A stretch of 41,394 nt of DNA from Lachnospiraceae bacterium UBA1759 (GTDB lineage: Bacteria; Bacillota; Clostridia; Lachnospirales; Lachnospiraceae). The translations under genes were made by a program, and so were the position numbers. The notes below the pieces were generated by a model. The model ran no database searches, had not been told where the DNA came from, and worked only from the letters and a program-made list of their open reading frames with translations. The stretch lies in the NCBI GenBank assembly GCA_002315555.1, contig DCHF01000015.1, positions 1 through 41,394 on the forward strand, read 5' to 3'. Below, one piece after another: positions 32,387 to 41,338 of this stretch (its first letter is position 1; the number at the start of each line of letters is the position of its first letter).

Positions 32387-33811
32387 ATGAAGATCTCAAA
32401 TTCGATTCGAAATACGATATCGCCCTATCTTTTCATGCAGTTTATGGAACCGCTCAGTAACGCCGACGCCTCCGTGGATGCCGGCTGGGATTACATGAAT
32501 GACCGCTGGCAGCCCAAGCTCGTGGAGATTACAAAGGAGCTTGCGCCGTCCATGATCCGTTACGGCGGCTGCTTTGCCTCCTACTACCACTGGAAGGAGG
32601 CCGTCGGTCCCAAAAAGGAACGCACCCCGATCCTGAATCAGTGTTGGGACGGCATCTTTTCGAACTACGTCGGCACATGTGAAGTCGCTGATTTCTGCAG
32701 GCAGGTCGGTGCGGAGCCGCTCATGGTCGTGAATTCCGAATCAGACGGCCGTATGCACTGGGCCTATCCGGCCGATGGTATCGACCGCTTCGGAACCGCT
32801 GAAGAGGCCGCGGAATGGGTCGCCTACTGTAACGATCCGGAGAACGCACTCCGCCTCTCTCACGGCATTAAGGAACCGTTGAACATCAAATGGTGGCAGA
32901 TCGGAAACGAGACCTCCTACGATTCCCGCGGTTACGACCTTCCGAAGGCTGTGGACATGACTAAGCGCTTTACGGAAGCCATGCTGAATGCGGATCCGGA
33001 GCTCAAGCTGATCGTCTGGGGGGATGACGGCTGGGCCCCCGCCATGTGTGAAGCTGTCGGTGATCAAGTCGAACTTATTGCTTTCCACCATCACTTCGAT
33101 TCCGGTCTTCCGGATTCGGTGCTGAATGACCGCGACTATCGAAAGGACCCTGATGCGACCTGGCGTCATTTTATGAATGCGTGTCACTCGCTGCGGGAAA
33201 AGATCGACAAGGTCCGCGCCGAAGTCGCTCCGTACGGTAAGAAGCTGGCGATGACCGAGGGCCATTTTGCCATCGACGGTAAATACCGCTGCACCGCGCT
33301 TTCTTCCTGGGCCTGCGGCGTTTCCTACGCCCGTATGCTGATTATTCAGGAGCACGCGTCCGATGTCCTCGAGATTTCCACACTGGCCGACTTCTGCGGA
33401 AACAACTGGCAGAACAATGCCGTTATGATCCCGACGCCCGCAACACGCTGCGACGCTTATCTTCAGCCGGTCGGACAGGTCATGAAGCTGTTCCGCCGCC
33501 ATATCGGAAAATATTATCTGCCCTGTGAGAATGTGGAGCATGTAGATTCCTGCGCGAGCATTTCCGAAGACGGAAAGACCGTGTATCTGCATCTTGCAAA
33601 CACCGATAATAAAAACACTGCCGTGATCCGTCCGGAGATCGAGGGACGCGTGATCGCATCCATGACCGCCTACGAGATCGCGGCAGATCCCGCGGAAGAA
33701 ATCGGCCCGATGAACGTGCATGTGTTTGACGAGCGGAAGGTCGAAGTCACAGGAGACGCGTATACGCTTCCGAAAGCTGCGGTTTCCGTTTTGGAGATCA
33801 AGTTAAAGTAA
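32387..33811 (+). CDS. GH51-like alpha-L-arabinofuranosidase
   Basis: A 474-residue clan GH-A enzyme of GH51 type. The N-terminal ISPYLFMQFMEPL, the IRYGGCFASYYHWKEAVGPKKERT block (counterpart of the GH51 R-W-P-G-G...Y-H-W...G-P-R motif, with Tyr instead of Trp-Pro), acid/base E175 in WWQIGNETS and nucleophile E291 in LAMTEGHFA are visible, followed by a beta-sandwich C-terminus. It would release arabinofuranose from arabinoxylan or arabinan oligosaccharides in the cytosol; the altered first motif may mean a shifted specificity. Starts with GTGAGGATTTC upstream; monocistronic. Confidence 0.85.
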   Translation: MKISNSIRNTISPYLFMQFMEPLSNADASVDAGWDYMNDRWQPKLVEITKELAPSMIRYGGCFASYYHWKEAVGPKKERTPILNQCWDGIFSNYVGTCEVADFCRQVGAEPLMVVNSESDGRMHWAYPADGIDRFGTAEEAAEWVAYCNDPENALRLSHGIKEPLNIKWWQIGNETSYDSRGYDLPKAVDMTKRFTEAMLNADPELKLIVWGDDGWAPAMCEAVGDQVELIAFHHHFDSGLPDSVLNDRDYRKDPDATWRHFMNACHSLREKIDKVRAEVAPYGKKLAMTEGHFAIDGKYRCTALSSWACGVSYARMLIIQEHASDVLEISTLADFCGNNWQNNAVMIPTPATRCDAYLQPVGQVMKLFRRHIGKYYLPCENVEHVDSCASISEDGKTVYLHLANTDNKNTAVIRPEIEGRVIASMTAYEIAADPAEEIGPMNVHVFDERKVEVTGDAYTLPKAAVSVLEIKLK

Positions 33812-33830
33812 CATTTCTTGATATGAACAT

Positions 33831-33870
33831 AAAAGTCCCGGTGCGTTGATGCACCGGGGCTTTTCTTTTT
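33831..33870. terminator. Terminator shared by the GH51 and carB-dapF genes
   Basis: AAAAGTCCCGGTGC (33831-33844) / GCACCGGGGCTTTT (33851-33864), a 14-bp stem with one wobble pair; T-run on both sides. Confidence 0.88.
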
Positions 33871-33932
33871 GTGATAATTCCGTCGGGGAGTTGTCCTTTT
33901 CATCATTACCGTTCATTATGCACGAGTATAAA

Positions 33933-36900
33933 TCAATACTCAAACTTTCCCGAGAAAACTTCCACCGCCGAACCGATCAGCTTGACGTTTCCGTCCGTAA
34001 TGCGGACCGTAACATCGCCGCCGGCCAGTTTGACGGTAATATCGCGGTCTTCCTCACAGAATCCGCATTTTACGGCCGCAACTGCTGCTGCACACGCGCC
34101 TGTTCCGCAGGCCAGCGTCTCGCCGTTACCGCGCTCCCATACCCGCATTCTGAGCGTGGTGTTATTGACCACACGCACGAACTCGGTATTGGTACGCTCG
34201 GGGAAGATCGGACTGTGTTCGGAGACCGTACCGATCGCCGCCACATCCAGCTGCTCGATCTTATCGGTAAAGAGGACGATGTGCGGATTACCCATGGAAA
34301 CACAGGTCGCGCGGTAGGTCTTACCTTCCAGCTCGTATGGACGATTGATCATAAACGTACCGTTCGCGGTGCACGGAAGACTGCTGAGCCGGAAGTCCGC
34401 AGGACCCATGTCGACCTCCACGGAACTGACCTTACCGTTACGCGTAAAGACCTTACACTCCTTGACGCCGGCGCCGGTCTCGATGCTCATCTCCTCTTTT
34501 TCAACGATTCCGCGGTCATACAGATACTTTGCCGCACAGCGGATATTATTGCCGGCAATAACGCCCTCCGAACCGTCCCGGTTGTAGACACGGACACGCG
34601 CATCGGCGCAGTCCGAATGCTCCAGAAGAACAATGCCGTCCGCACCGATTCCGTAATGATTCCGGCACAGCGTGACGCAAAGCGATTCCGGACAGGTGAT
34701 GGCACCGTCAAAGTTTTCGATAAAGATACCGTCGTTTCCGCAGGACTGAAGCTTTGTGAATGCGATCGTTTGTTTTTCCTCACGCATGTCGCAAATGTCC
34801 ACGAGCTCGGTATTGTTCAGCGTATAGCGGCTCGCCAGGATCTCCGCAAGCGCGCCTGCGGTATCGAGTGAGGTCAGACACGGGATGTTCAGCTGCATAG
34901 CCCGTCTGTGTAAGACGGTATAATCGCCCATCTCCGCCATCTGTACTGCGCCGGAATAGATGATATAACTGAATGCGCCTTCTTCCATGAGCTCGTAGAT
35001 CTCATTGGAATCCGCGACGTTTTTAACCGTTGTGACCGGAATATCCATGCTTTCGATGGCTTCCGCGGTACCGGCCGTAGCGTACAGCCTGATGCCGAGT
35101 TCATGGAACGTTTCCGCGATGGACAGGATCTCCTCCCGGTCATTCTCTTCAACGCTGAATAAAATACCGCATTTTGCACCGTTCTTCTGTACCGCAGGCA
35201 CGTTAAAGCCGGCCGCGGTCAGACCCTTGAACAATGCCTCCGGAAGCGTCTTACCGATACCCAGGACCTCACCGGTCGATTTCATTTCCGGACCCAGGAT
35301 CGAGTTTGCGTCGGAAAGCTTTTCAAATGAGAAGACCGGCACCTTGCAGGCAAAGTACGGCGGAGTCTTGTAAAGGCCGGTGCCGAAACCGAGCTCCTTT
35401 AAGGACGCGCCGAGCATGACGCGGGAGGCCAGATCGACCATCGGTACGTTCGTGACCTTACTGATATACGGCACGGTTCTCGAAGCACGCGGATTGACCT
35501 CAATGACATAGAGCTCATCCTCGTAGATCAGATACTGAATGTTGACCAGTCCCTTCGTACCGAGCGCAAGCGCCAGTTTTTCGGAGCAGTCGCAGATCTT
35601 GGCCAGGAATTTGTCGTTTAAATTGAACGGCGGATAAACCGCGATCGAGTCACCGGAATGAACGCCGGCACGCTCGATATGTTCCATGATGCCCGGGATC
35701 AGGACGTCTGTGCCGTCGGAAATAACATCGACCTCAAGCTCTACGCCCGGCATATATTTGTCCACGAGGACCGGATTATCAATGCCGCCCGCAAGGATCA
35801 TGTTCATGTAGCGGATCGTATGCATGTCGTTACGGGCGATCGTCATGTTCTGACCGCCGATGACATAGCTCGGTCTTAAGAGCACCGGATATCCCAGGCG
35901 ATGCGCCGCTTCCAGCGCCTCATCCAGCGTACGTACACCTGCGCCCTTCGGTCTTTCGATACCGAACTGTTCCAAAAGTACGTCAAATTTCTCGCGGTCT
36001 TCCGCTGTGTCGATGGATTCCGCGGAAGTTCCGAGGATCGGAATATTATTTTCATCAAGGAACTGCGTGAGTTTGATCGCTGTCTGGCCGCCGAATGCCA
36101 CAACGACGCCGATCGGCTTCTCCACCCGGATGATGTTCATGACATCCTCCGGAGTCAGCGGCTCAAAATACAGGCGGTCCGCAGTATCATAGTCCGTGGA
36201 GACCGTCTCCGGGTTATTGTTGACGATTACGACATCATAGCCCATCCGGCGCAGCATCCATACACAGTGAACCGATGAATAGTCGAATTCGATGCCCTGT
36301 CCGATACGGATCGGTCCGGAACCGAGGACCATGACGACCGGTTTTCCGGAGCGTTTAAACGCGCGCGATTCGCATACCGTGTCACAGGTGGAATAGAAAT
36401 ACGGGGTCTCCGCATCGAATTCCGCACCGCAGGTATCAACCATTTTATAAGAAAATGCTCTGCCGGGAACCTCGGAAGCATCGCTTAAGCGAAGGATCGC
36501 TTTATCCGTGTATCCAAGCCTCTTTGCGGTCTCATAGCGTTCCGGCGTAAGACCTTCCGAAAGCTCCTTTTCAAAATCCGCAAGCTTTTTCAGTTTATTA
36601 AGATACCACTCGTCGATCATCGTGATCTCATGGATCTGTTCAACGGTAATGCCGGTCTTTAACGCCTCAAATACGGTAAATATGCGGTGGTCATCCTTCT
36701 TTTCCAGTCGCTTGAGAAGCGGTTCATCGGAAAATGCCGGCGCATTCAGCGTGTCAAGGCCGATCTCAGCACCGCGAATCGCCTTCATCAGCGCCATTTC
36801 AAAGCTGTTTGCGATCGACATGACTTCGCCGGTCGCTTTCATCTGGGTACCGAGTTCACGTGAGGAACCCGCAAATTTGTCAAACGGCCACTTCGGGACC

Positions 36901-37967
36901 TTGCATACCACATAATCGAGCGTCGGTTCAAAGCAGGCACAGGTCTTGCCGGTTATGTCGTTTTTGATCTCGTCCAGGGTGTAGCCGAGGGCGATCTTCG
37001 TCGTGATCTTTGCAATCGGATAACCGGTCGCTTTCGAAGCCAGCGCGGAGGAACGCGAAACACGGGGATTGACCTCGATGACCGCATATTCAAAGCTTTC
37101 CGGATTCAGCGCAAACTGACAATTACAGCCGCCCACGATGCCGAGCGCGGTGATCATGTCGAGCGACGCGGTACGGAGCATCTGATATTCCTTGTCCGCA
37201 AGCGTCAGTGCAGGCGCCGTAACGATCGAGTCGCCGGTGTGGATACCGACCGGATCCAGGTTTTCCATAGAACAGACAGCAATAACATTGCCCACGCTGT
37301 CCCGCATGGTCTCAAACTCGATCTCTTTCCAGCCGGAAATACATTTTTCGATCAGTACCTGCGTGATCGGTGACATGTCAAGACCGCTCTTCGCAATGAT
37401 CGCCAGTTCCTCCGGATCCGCGGCAATACCGCCGCCGGTGCCGCCGAGTGTGAACGCCGGGCGCACGATGACCGGGTAACCGATCTTACTCGCGGCACTC
37501 ATGGCCTCTTCGAGCGTAACCGCAATTTCCGAAGGAACGACCGGCTGGCCGATGGCCTTCATCGTATCACGGAAAAGCTCGCGGTCCTCCGCCTTCTTGA
37601 TTGCTTCCACATCGGAGCCCAGAAGACGGACACCGTATTTATCCAGCGTACCGTCCTCGGAAAGCTGCATGGCAAGTGTCAGGCCTGTCTGTCCGCCGAG
37701 GCCTGACAGAAGGCCGTCCGGACGCTCCTTTTCAATGATCCTGGCCATAGTCTCTGTATTCAGCGGCTCCAGGTAGATCTCATCAGCCATGGCCTTGTCG
37801 GTCATGATCGTAGCGGGGTTCGAGTTTACAAGAACGGTATTGATCCCTTCCTGCTTAAGAATCCGGCATGCCTGCGCACCCGCATAGTCAAATTCGGCTG
37901 CCTGGCCGATCACGATCGGGCCGGAACCGATCACAAGAACTTTTTTAATGCTTTGATCCTTCGGCAT
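33933..37967 (-). CDS. carB: Carbamoyl-phosphate synthase large subunit fused to a diaminopimelate epimerase domain
   Basis: One continuous 1344-codon frame. Residues 1 to about 1060 are a complete CarB: two synthetase halves with ATP-grasp domains (VLVIGSGPIVIGQAAEFDYAG at the start, the second copy VLGSGPIRIGQGIEFDYSSVH) and the allosteric MGS-like domain ending near LVDICDMRE. From residue 1066 a full-length DapF domain of 279 residues follows (AFTKLQSCGNDGIFIEN, YNRDGSEG, SMGNPHIVLF, ERGNGETLACGTGA). The second catalytic Cys is kept (C1287), but the first is Ala (A1138, in SEGVIAGNNIRC). CarB makes carbamoyl phosphate for arginine and pyrimidine synthesis; the fused domain's activity is doubtful. 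Overlaps the carA stop by one base (TGATG). Confidence 0.93.
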   Translation of the reverse strand: MPKDQSIKKVLVIGSGPIVIGQAAEFDYAGAQACRILKQEGINTVLVNSNPATIMTDKAMADEIYLEPLNTETMARIIEKERPDGLLSGLGGQTGLTLAMQLSEDGTLDKYGVRLLGSDVEAIKKAEDRELFRDTMKAIGQPVVPSEIAVTLEEAMSAASKIGYPVIVRPAFTLGGTGGGIAADPEELAIIAKSGLDMSPITQVLIEKCISGWKEIEFETMRDSVGNVIAVCSMENLDPVGIHTGDSIVTAPALTLADKEYQMLRTASLDMITALGIVGGCNCQFALNPESFEYAVIEVNPRVSRSSALASKATGYPIAKITTKIALGYTLDEIKNDITGKTCACFEPTLDYVVCKVPKWPFDKFAGSSRELGTQMKATGEVMSIANSFEMALMKAIRGAEIGLDTLNAPAFSDEPLLKRLEKKDDHRIFTVFEALKTGITVEQIHEITMIDEWYLNKLKKLADFEKELSEGLTPERYETAKRLGYTDKAILRLSDASEVPGRAFSYKMVDTCGAEFDAETPYFYSTCDTVCESRAFKRSGKPVVMVLGSGPIRIGQGIEFDYSSVHCVWMLRRMGYDVVIVNNNPETVSTDYDTADRLYFEPLTPEDVMNIIRVEKPIGVVVAFGGQTAIKLTQFLDENNIPILGTSAESIDTAEDREKFDVLLEQFGIERPKGAGVRTLDEALEAAHRLGYPVLLRPSYVIGGQNMTIARNDMHTIRYMNMILAGGIDNPVLVDKYMPGVELEVDVISDGTDVLIPGIMEHIERAGVHSGDSIAVYPPFNLNDKFLAKICDCSEKLALALGTKGLVNIQYLIYEDELYVIEVNPRASRTVPYISKVTNVPMVDLASRVMLGASLKELGFGTGLYKTPPYFACKVPVFSFEKLSDANSILGPEMKSTGEVLGIGKTLPEALFKGLTAAGFNVPAVQKNGAKCGILFSVEENDREEILSIAETFHELGIRLYATAGTAEAIESMDIPVTTVKNVADSNEIYELMEEGAFSYIIYSGAVQMAEMGDYTVLHRRAMQLNIPCLTSLDTAGALAEILASRYTLNNTELVDICDMREEKQTIAFTKLQSCGNDGIFIENFDGAITCPESLCVTLCRNHYGIGADGIVLLEHSDCADARVRVYNRDGSEGVIAGNNIRCAAKYLYDRGIVEKEEMSIETGAGVKECKVFTRNGKVSSVEVDMGPADFRLSSLPCTANGTFMINRPYELEGKTYRATCVSMGNPHIVLFTDKIEQLDVAAIGTVSEHSPIFPERTNTEFVRVVNNTTLRMRVWERGNGETLACGTGACAAAVAAVKCGFCEEDRDITVKLAGGDVTVRITDGNVKLIGSAVEVFSGKFEY

Positions 37968-39076
37968 CAGTCATTACCTCCCATCATGTCCATGAAACGA
38001 TCGAACAGGAAATCCGTGTCCTTGGGGCCGCCGCAGGCTTCCGGATGGAACTGGACCGTGAAGCAGTCCTTTCCGGGATACATCATGCCTTCGTTACTGC
38101 CGTCATTTGCGTTTTTAAACGTTTCTTCGCCAATGCCCTTCAGACTTTCGGCAACGACCGCGTAACCGTGGTTCTGGCTCGTTATAAAGGTTCGGGTTCC
38201 TTTCACATCGCGTACCGGCTGATTTGCGCCGCGGTGTCCGTATTTCAGTTTCATGGTCTTACCGCCCATCGCAAGCGCCGTCAGCTGATGACCGAGACAG
38301 ATGCCAAAGACCGGAACCTTTCCGACAAGCTTACGGATCTGTTCGATACAGTAGGTGTTTTCCGCGGGATCACCTGGGCCGTTTGACAGCATGATACCGT
38401 CTGGCTTATAGGAAAGGACCTCCTCCGCCGATGTACCCTCCGGCACGACCGTCACCGCACATCCGCGCTTTACCAGACTCCGCACGATATTCTTCTTTGC
38501 ACCGTAATCGATCAGCACAACTCTATGCTTTACTGTTTCCGGCATTTCCGTATAAGCCGTTTTACAGCTCACCTCATGTACAACACCAGAAACCACGTAA
38601 TTTAAGAGTTTCTCGTCTGAGACCGGCTGTTTATCTTCCTTCGTGTCAGCACCCTCAAAATCGCCCGTTTCAGGCTTCTCATAAACGATCTTCGCGTTCA
38701 TGACGCCTTCTTCACGCAGGATACGCGTCAGTTCACGCGTATCCACGCCGCAGATACCCGGAATACCGTTTTCCGTGAGGAAACCGTCAAGCCCGTACTC
38801 CGAACGGAAGTTGCTGGGCTCCTCACACAGCTCGCGTACCACATATCCACGCACAGCAGTCACGCCTTCAAAATCCTCCGGGATCACGCCGTAGTTTCCG
38901 ATCAGCGGAAACGTCTGTGTCACGATCTGCCCGGCATAACTGGGATCCGTCAGCGTTTCCATATAGCCGACCATACCTGTCGTGAAAACCAGCTCACCGA
39001 CCGTCTCTTTCACGCTGCCGATCGCTTTTCCGGAAAACACCGTTCCGTTACTTAAAACAAGATAAGCGTCCTTCAT
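37967..39076 (-). CDS. carA: Carbamoyl-phosphate synthase small subunit
   Basis: The glutamine amidotransferase subunit that feeds ammonia to CarB. 369 residues from ATG 39076 (MKDAYLVLSNGTVFSGKAIG). The N-terminal substrate domain (ETVGELVFTTGMVGYMETLTDPSYAGQIV) and class I amidotransferase triad, Cys in GICLGHQ plus His in QFHPEA, are seen. The frame opens at 39109, but AGAGGAGAATT before 39076 marks the start. The stop overlaps carB by one base. Just before the RBS is a terminator hairpin, which may attenuate expression. Confidence 0.97.
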   Translation of the reverse strand: MKDAYLVLSNGTVFSGKAIGSVKETVGELVFTTGMVGYMETLTDPSYAGQIVTQTFPLIGNYGVIPEDFEGVTAVRGYVVRELCEEPSNFRSEYGLDGFLTENGIPGICGVDTRELTRILREEGVMNAKIVYEKPETGDFEGADTKEDKQPVSDEKLLNYVVSGVVHEVSCKTAYTEMPETVKHRVVLIDYGAKKNIVRSLVKRGCAVTVVPEGTSAEEVLSYKPDGIMLSNGPGDPAENTYCIEQIRKLVGKVPVFGICLGHQLTALAMGGKTMKLKYGHRGANQPVRDVKGTRTFITSQNHGYAVVAESLKGIGEETFKNANDGSNEGMMYPGKDCFTVQFHPEACGGPKDTDFLFDRFMDMMGGND

Positions 39077-39079
39077 AAT

Positions 39080-39133
39080 TCTCCTCTTTCGCAAAAAAAG
39101 AGAGACCACCCCCGTTTAACGGAAATGGCCCCC
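39080..39133 (-). promoter_or_regulatory. Terminator or attenuator overlapping the carA ribosome binding site
   Basis: On the minus strand GGCCA / TGGTC arms (39126-39130 with 39104-39108) around an inner CCGT/ACGG stem are followed by TCTC and seven T (39093-39099). The same T-tract can pair with the carA RBS: CTCTTT with AAAGAG, extended by TCT with AGA around a bulge. Termination and RBS masking could be alternative states. Downstream of argF it may simply be its terminator. Confidence 0.6.
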
Positions 39134-39164
39134 ATTGGCTCATTATAAATATTGGAATTTTTGA

Positions 39165-40154
39165 TTATACCATCGTTACCGCCATGACGGCTTTGATCGT
39201 GTGCATGCGGTTTTCAGCCTCGTCAAAGACGATGGACTGCGGACCTTCAAAGACTTCATCGGTCACTTCCATGCAGTCGATACCAAACTTATCATAGATC
39301 TCTTTGCCCACCTTGGTGTTCAGATCATGGAACGCGGGCAGGCAATGCATGAATCTGCACTGCGGACCGGCATTGTCCATCAGGGTCTTGGTGATGCGGT
39401 ACGGTGAAAGGTCGTTGATACGCTCTTCCCAGATCTCTGCCGGCTCGCCCATGGATACCCAGACATCGGTGTAAAGAACATCGGCATCCTTTGTAGCGAC
39501 CATCGGGTCGGTGATGAACTCGAGAACCGCTCCGGTCTCCTTCGCAACCGCCGCGCACTCTTCACGAAGCTCGGCGTTCGGGAAATACTTTTCCGGAGAG
39601 CATGCCACAAAATGCATACCCATCTTTGCGCAGCCCACCATCAGGGAATTGCCCATGTTGTAGCGGGCATCGCCCATGTAGACAAGCTTCTTTCCCTTAA
39701 GTTCACCGAAATGCTCGCGGATCGTTAAGAAATCCGCAAGGATCTGCGTGGGATGATATTCGTTGGTCAGACCGTTCCACACCGGCACACCGGAGTATTT
39801 TGCAAGGGTCTCCACAAGCTCCTGACCGTATCCGCGGTATTCGATACCGTCAAACATGCGGCCCAGGACACGTGCGGTGTCCGCAATGGACTCCTTTTTG
39901 CCGATCTGAGATCCGTCCGGGTCCAGATATACCGGATGCATACCCAGATCTGCAGCGGCTACTTCAAAAGAGCATCGGGTTCGAGTGGAAGTCTTTTCGA
40001 AGATCAGTGCGACGTTCTTGCCCTCGCACAGACGGTGTGCCTGACCGTCTTTCTTCATTTGCTTCAGCGTGGCTGCAGCATCCAGCATACCCTCGATCTC
40101 TGCCGGGGTAAAATCCATCAGTTTCAGAAAACTCTTGCCCTTAAGTGAAATCAT
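39165..40154 (-). CDS. argF: Ornithine carbamoyltransferase
   Basis: A 329-residue enzyme joining carbamoyl phosphate and ornithine to citrulline, so it uses the product of the neighbouring CarAB. The carbamoyl-phosphate loop EKTSTRTRCSFEVA (S-T-R-T-R), FHPTQ-type EYHPTQILAD, and the ornithine/catalytic-loop HCLPAFHD are present. ATG 40154 is preceded by AGGAAGGGTCC. Genes argF-carA-carB(dapF) run in order on the minus strand. Confidence 0.97.
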   Translation of the reverse strand: MISLKGKSFLKLMDFTPAEIEGMLDAAATLKQMKKDGQAHRLCEGKNVALIFEKTSTRTRCSFEVAAADLGMHPVYLDPDGSQIGKKESIADTARVLGRMFDGIEYRGYGQELVETLAKYSGVPVWNGLTNEYHPTQILADFLTIREHFGELKGKKLVYMGDARYNMGNSLMVGCAKMGMHFVACSPEKYFPNAELREECAAVAKETGAVLEFITDPMVATKDADVLYTDVWVSMGEPAEIWEERINDLSPYRITKTLMDNAGPQCRFMHCLPAFHDLNTKVGKEIYDKFGIDCMEVTDEVFEGPQSIVFDEAENRMHTIKAVMAVTMV

Positions 40155-40182
40155 GGACCCTTCCTTTCAAATGTGCTCTTCA

Positions 40183-40233
40183 TATGTTAAAAACATAATA
40201 AATTATTTTATAACTTTTAAAGTCATCTTTCAA
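40183..40233 (-). promoter_or_regulatory. Promoter and palindrome upstream of argF
   Basis: TTGAAA (40228-40233), 17-bp spacer, TAAAAT (40205-40210) on the minus strand. Just downstream is a perfect palindrome TATGTT-AAA-AACATA (40183-40197) and, upstream of the -10, a CATCTT...AGATG repeat near 40225-40238. The palindrome is a candidate repressor site (an ArgR-type role would fit the genes, but it is not a clear ARG box). Confidence 0.45.
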
Positions 40234-40247
40234 GATGTTTTTGACAA

Positions 40248-41261
40248 TCATTTTAAATCATCAAAAAGACGGATATTGTCTCTGCTAAGCGGAAGCTCAC
40301 CGTTCTGTTCCTTTTTCACGATCTCCACGATACGATCGTTAACGGGCGTCGGAACTCCGGTCTTTCTGCCCCATTCCGAGACTACGCCGTTGATTGTTTC
40401 GATCTCGCATTTCTTTCCTTTTTTCAGGTCCTGCAGCATCGACGGCTCGATCAGGCGGTGTTTTTTCATGGCGATCGGAATCAGCAAATAGGAAAACACC
40501 TTCTTGATCGGATTTGTGTAATAAAACAGCTTGGTGATGTTCTTACCCTGAACCGGTGCAAACGCTGCACCCGCAGCGTGTCCCACATCGATGCATTCCT
40601 TCATGCAGCGTAGTGCGATCTTCCGGACTTCGGGATCTTCGGACACATCGCCGAATGTACCGCCGATGACCGTGCCGAGTCCCGAAAACGTCGCATTGAT
40701 CAGCAGCTTGGACCAGCGGACACCGAGGAGATCCTCCTCCATTTCGCAAGGGCACATATTCTCGAGGAGCGCTTTTACACGTGCGCACTGTTCATCGGTA
40801 ATGCCATCCATCTTTCCCATATGGAAGGAAAGGCTGTCCGGATCACTCGTCATCGTACACTCGCCGGGTGCGGACATCGTTGCGCCCCATTCCACGACAC
40901 AGCCCATGGTATGTTCACTGCCGATGATCTCTGCGATCCCCGGCTCCGGAATTCCGTTCTGCAGGGTTACGATAACACCGTCCTCCGAAAGCATCGGCTT
41001 TAAGAAGGAAACAACCTCCGGATTGTTCAGTTGTTTCGTAAGCAGGATCACTGTATCGTACGGTCCCTCCATTTCTTCCGGCAGGATCGCATTCACAGGA
41101 GTCGTAAACTCCACCGTACCGGTAATATGAGCACCGTTTTTATTCAGCGCCTCCACATGCGCCTTGTTTCGGTTTACAAGTTCCACAGCTGCTCCGTTTT
41201 TCGTCATATACGCACCGAGCACTGTTCCCAAAGAACCCGCACCGTAAATTGCACATTTCAT
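40248..41261 (-). CDS. 2-dehydropantoate 2-reductase (ketopantoate reductase) family
   Basis: A 337-residue NADPH-dependent reductase of the ApbA/PanE family, which reduces ketopantoate to pantoate in coenzyme A synthesis. The N-terminal MKCAIYGAGSLGTVLGAYMTKNG is the Rossmann loop, followed by ELVNRN, DTVILLTKQLNN, VTLQNGIPE and the C-terminal helical domain (VRWSKLLINATFSGLGTVIGG with the catalytic-type Lys). The length is about 30-40 residues above E. coli PanE. Other ketopantoate-like reductase activities are possible. CAGGAGG precedes the ATG; a terminator ends only 20 bases before it. Confidence 0.87.
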   Translation of the reverse strand: MKCAIYGAGSLGTVLGAYMTKNGAAVELVNRNKAHVEALNKNGAHITGTVEFTTPVNAILPEEMEGPYDTVILLTKQLNNPEVVSFLKPMLSEDGVIVTLQNGIPEPGIAEIIGSEHTMGCVVEWGATMSAPGECTMTSDPDSLSFHMGKMDGITDEQCARVKALLENMCPCEMEEDLLGVRWSKLLINATFSGLGTVIGGTFGDVSEDPEVRKIALRCMKECIDVGHAAGAAFAPVQGKNITKLFYYTNPIKKVFSYLLIPIAMKKHRLIEPSMLQDLKKGKKCEIETINGVVSEWGRKTGVPTPVNDRIVEIVKKEQNGELPLSRDNIRLFDDLK

Positions 41262-41280
41262 CTTTCATCCTCCTGTACAT

Positions 41281-41321
41281 AAAAAAAGCCTCAAACCCTT
41301 TTATTTCACGGGTTTAAGACT
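41281..41321 (-). terminator. Terminator after tRNA-Lys
   Basis: AGCCTCAAACCC (41287-41298) / GGGTTTAAGACT (41310-41321), a 12-bp stem including G-U pairs, followed on the minus strand by a run of seven T. Confidence 0.8.
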
Positions 41322-41338
41322 AACCATACTCTATAAAA

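Noticed and set aside
33846..34871. A 341-codon plus-strand frame opposite the DapF domain
   Set aside because: It starts in the GH51 terminator and mirrors the conserved DapF coding sequence; no RBS or recognisable motif.
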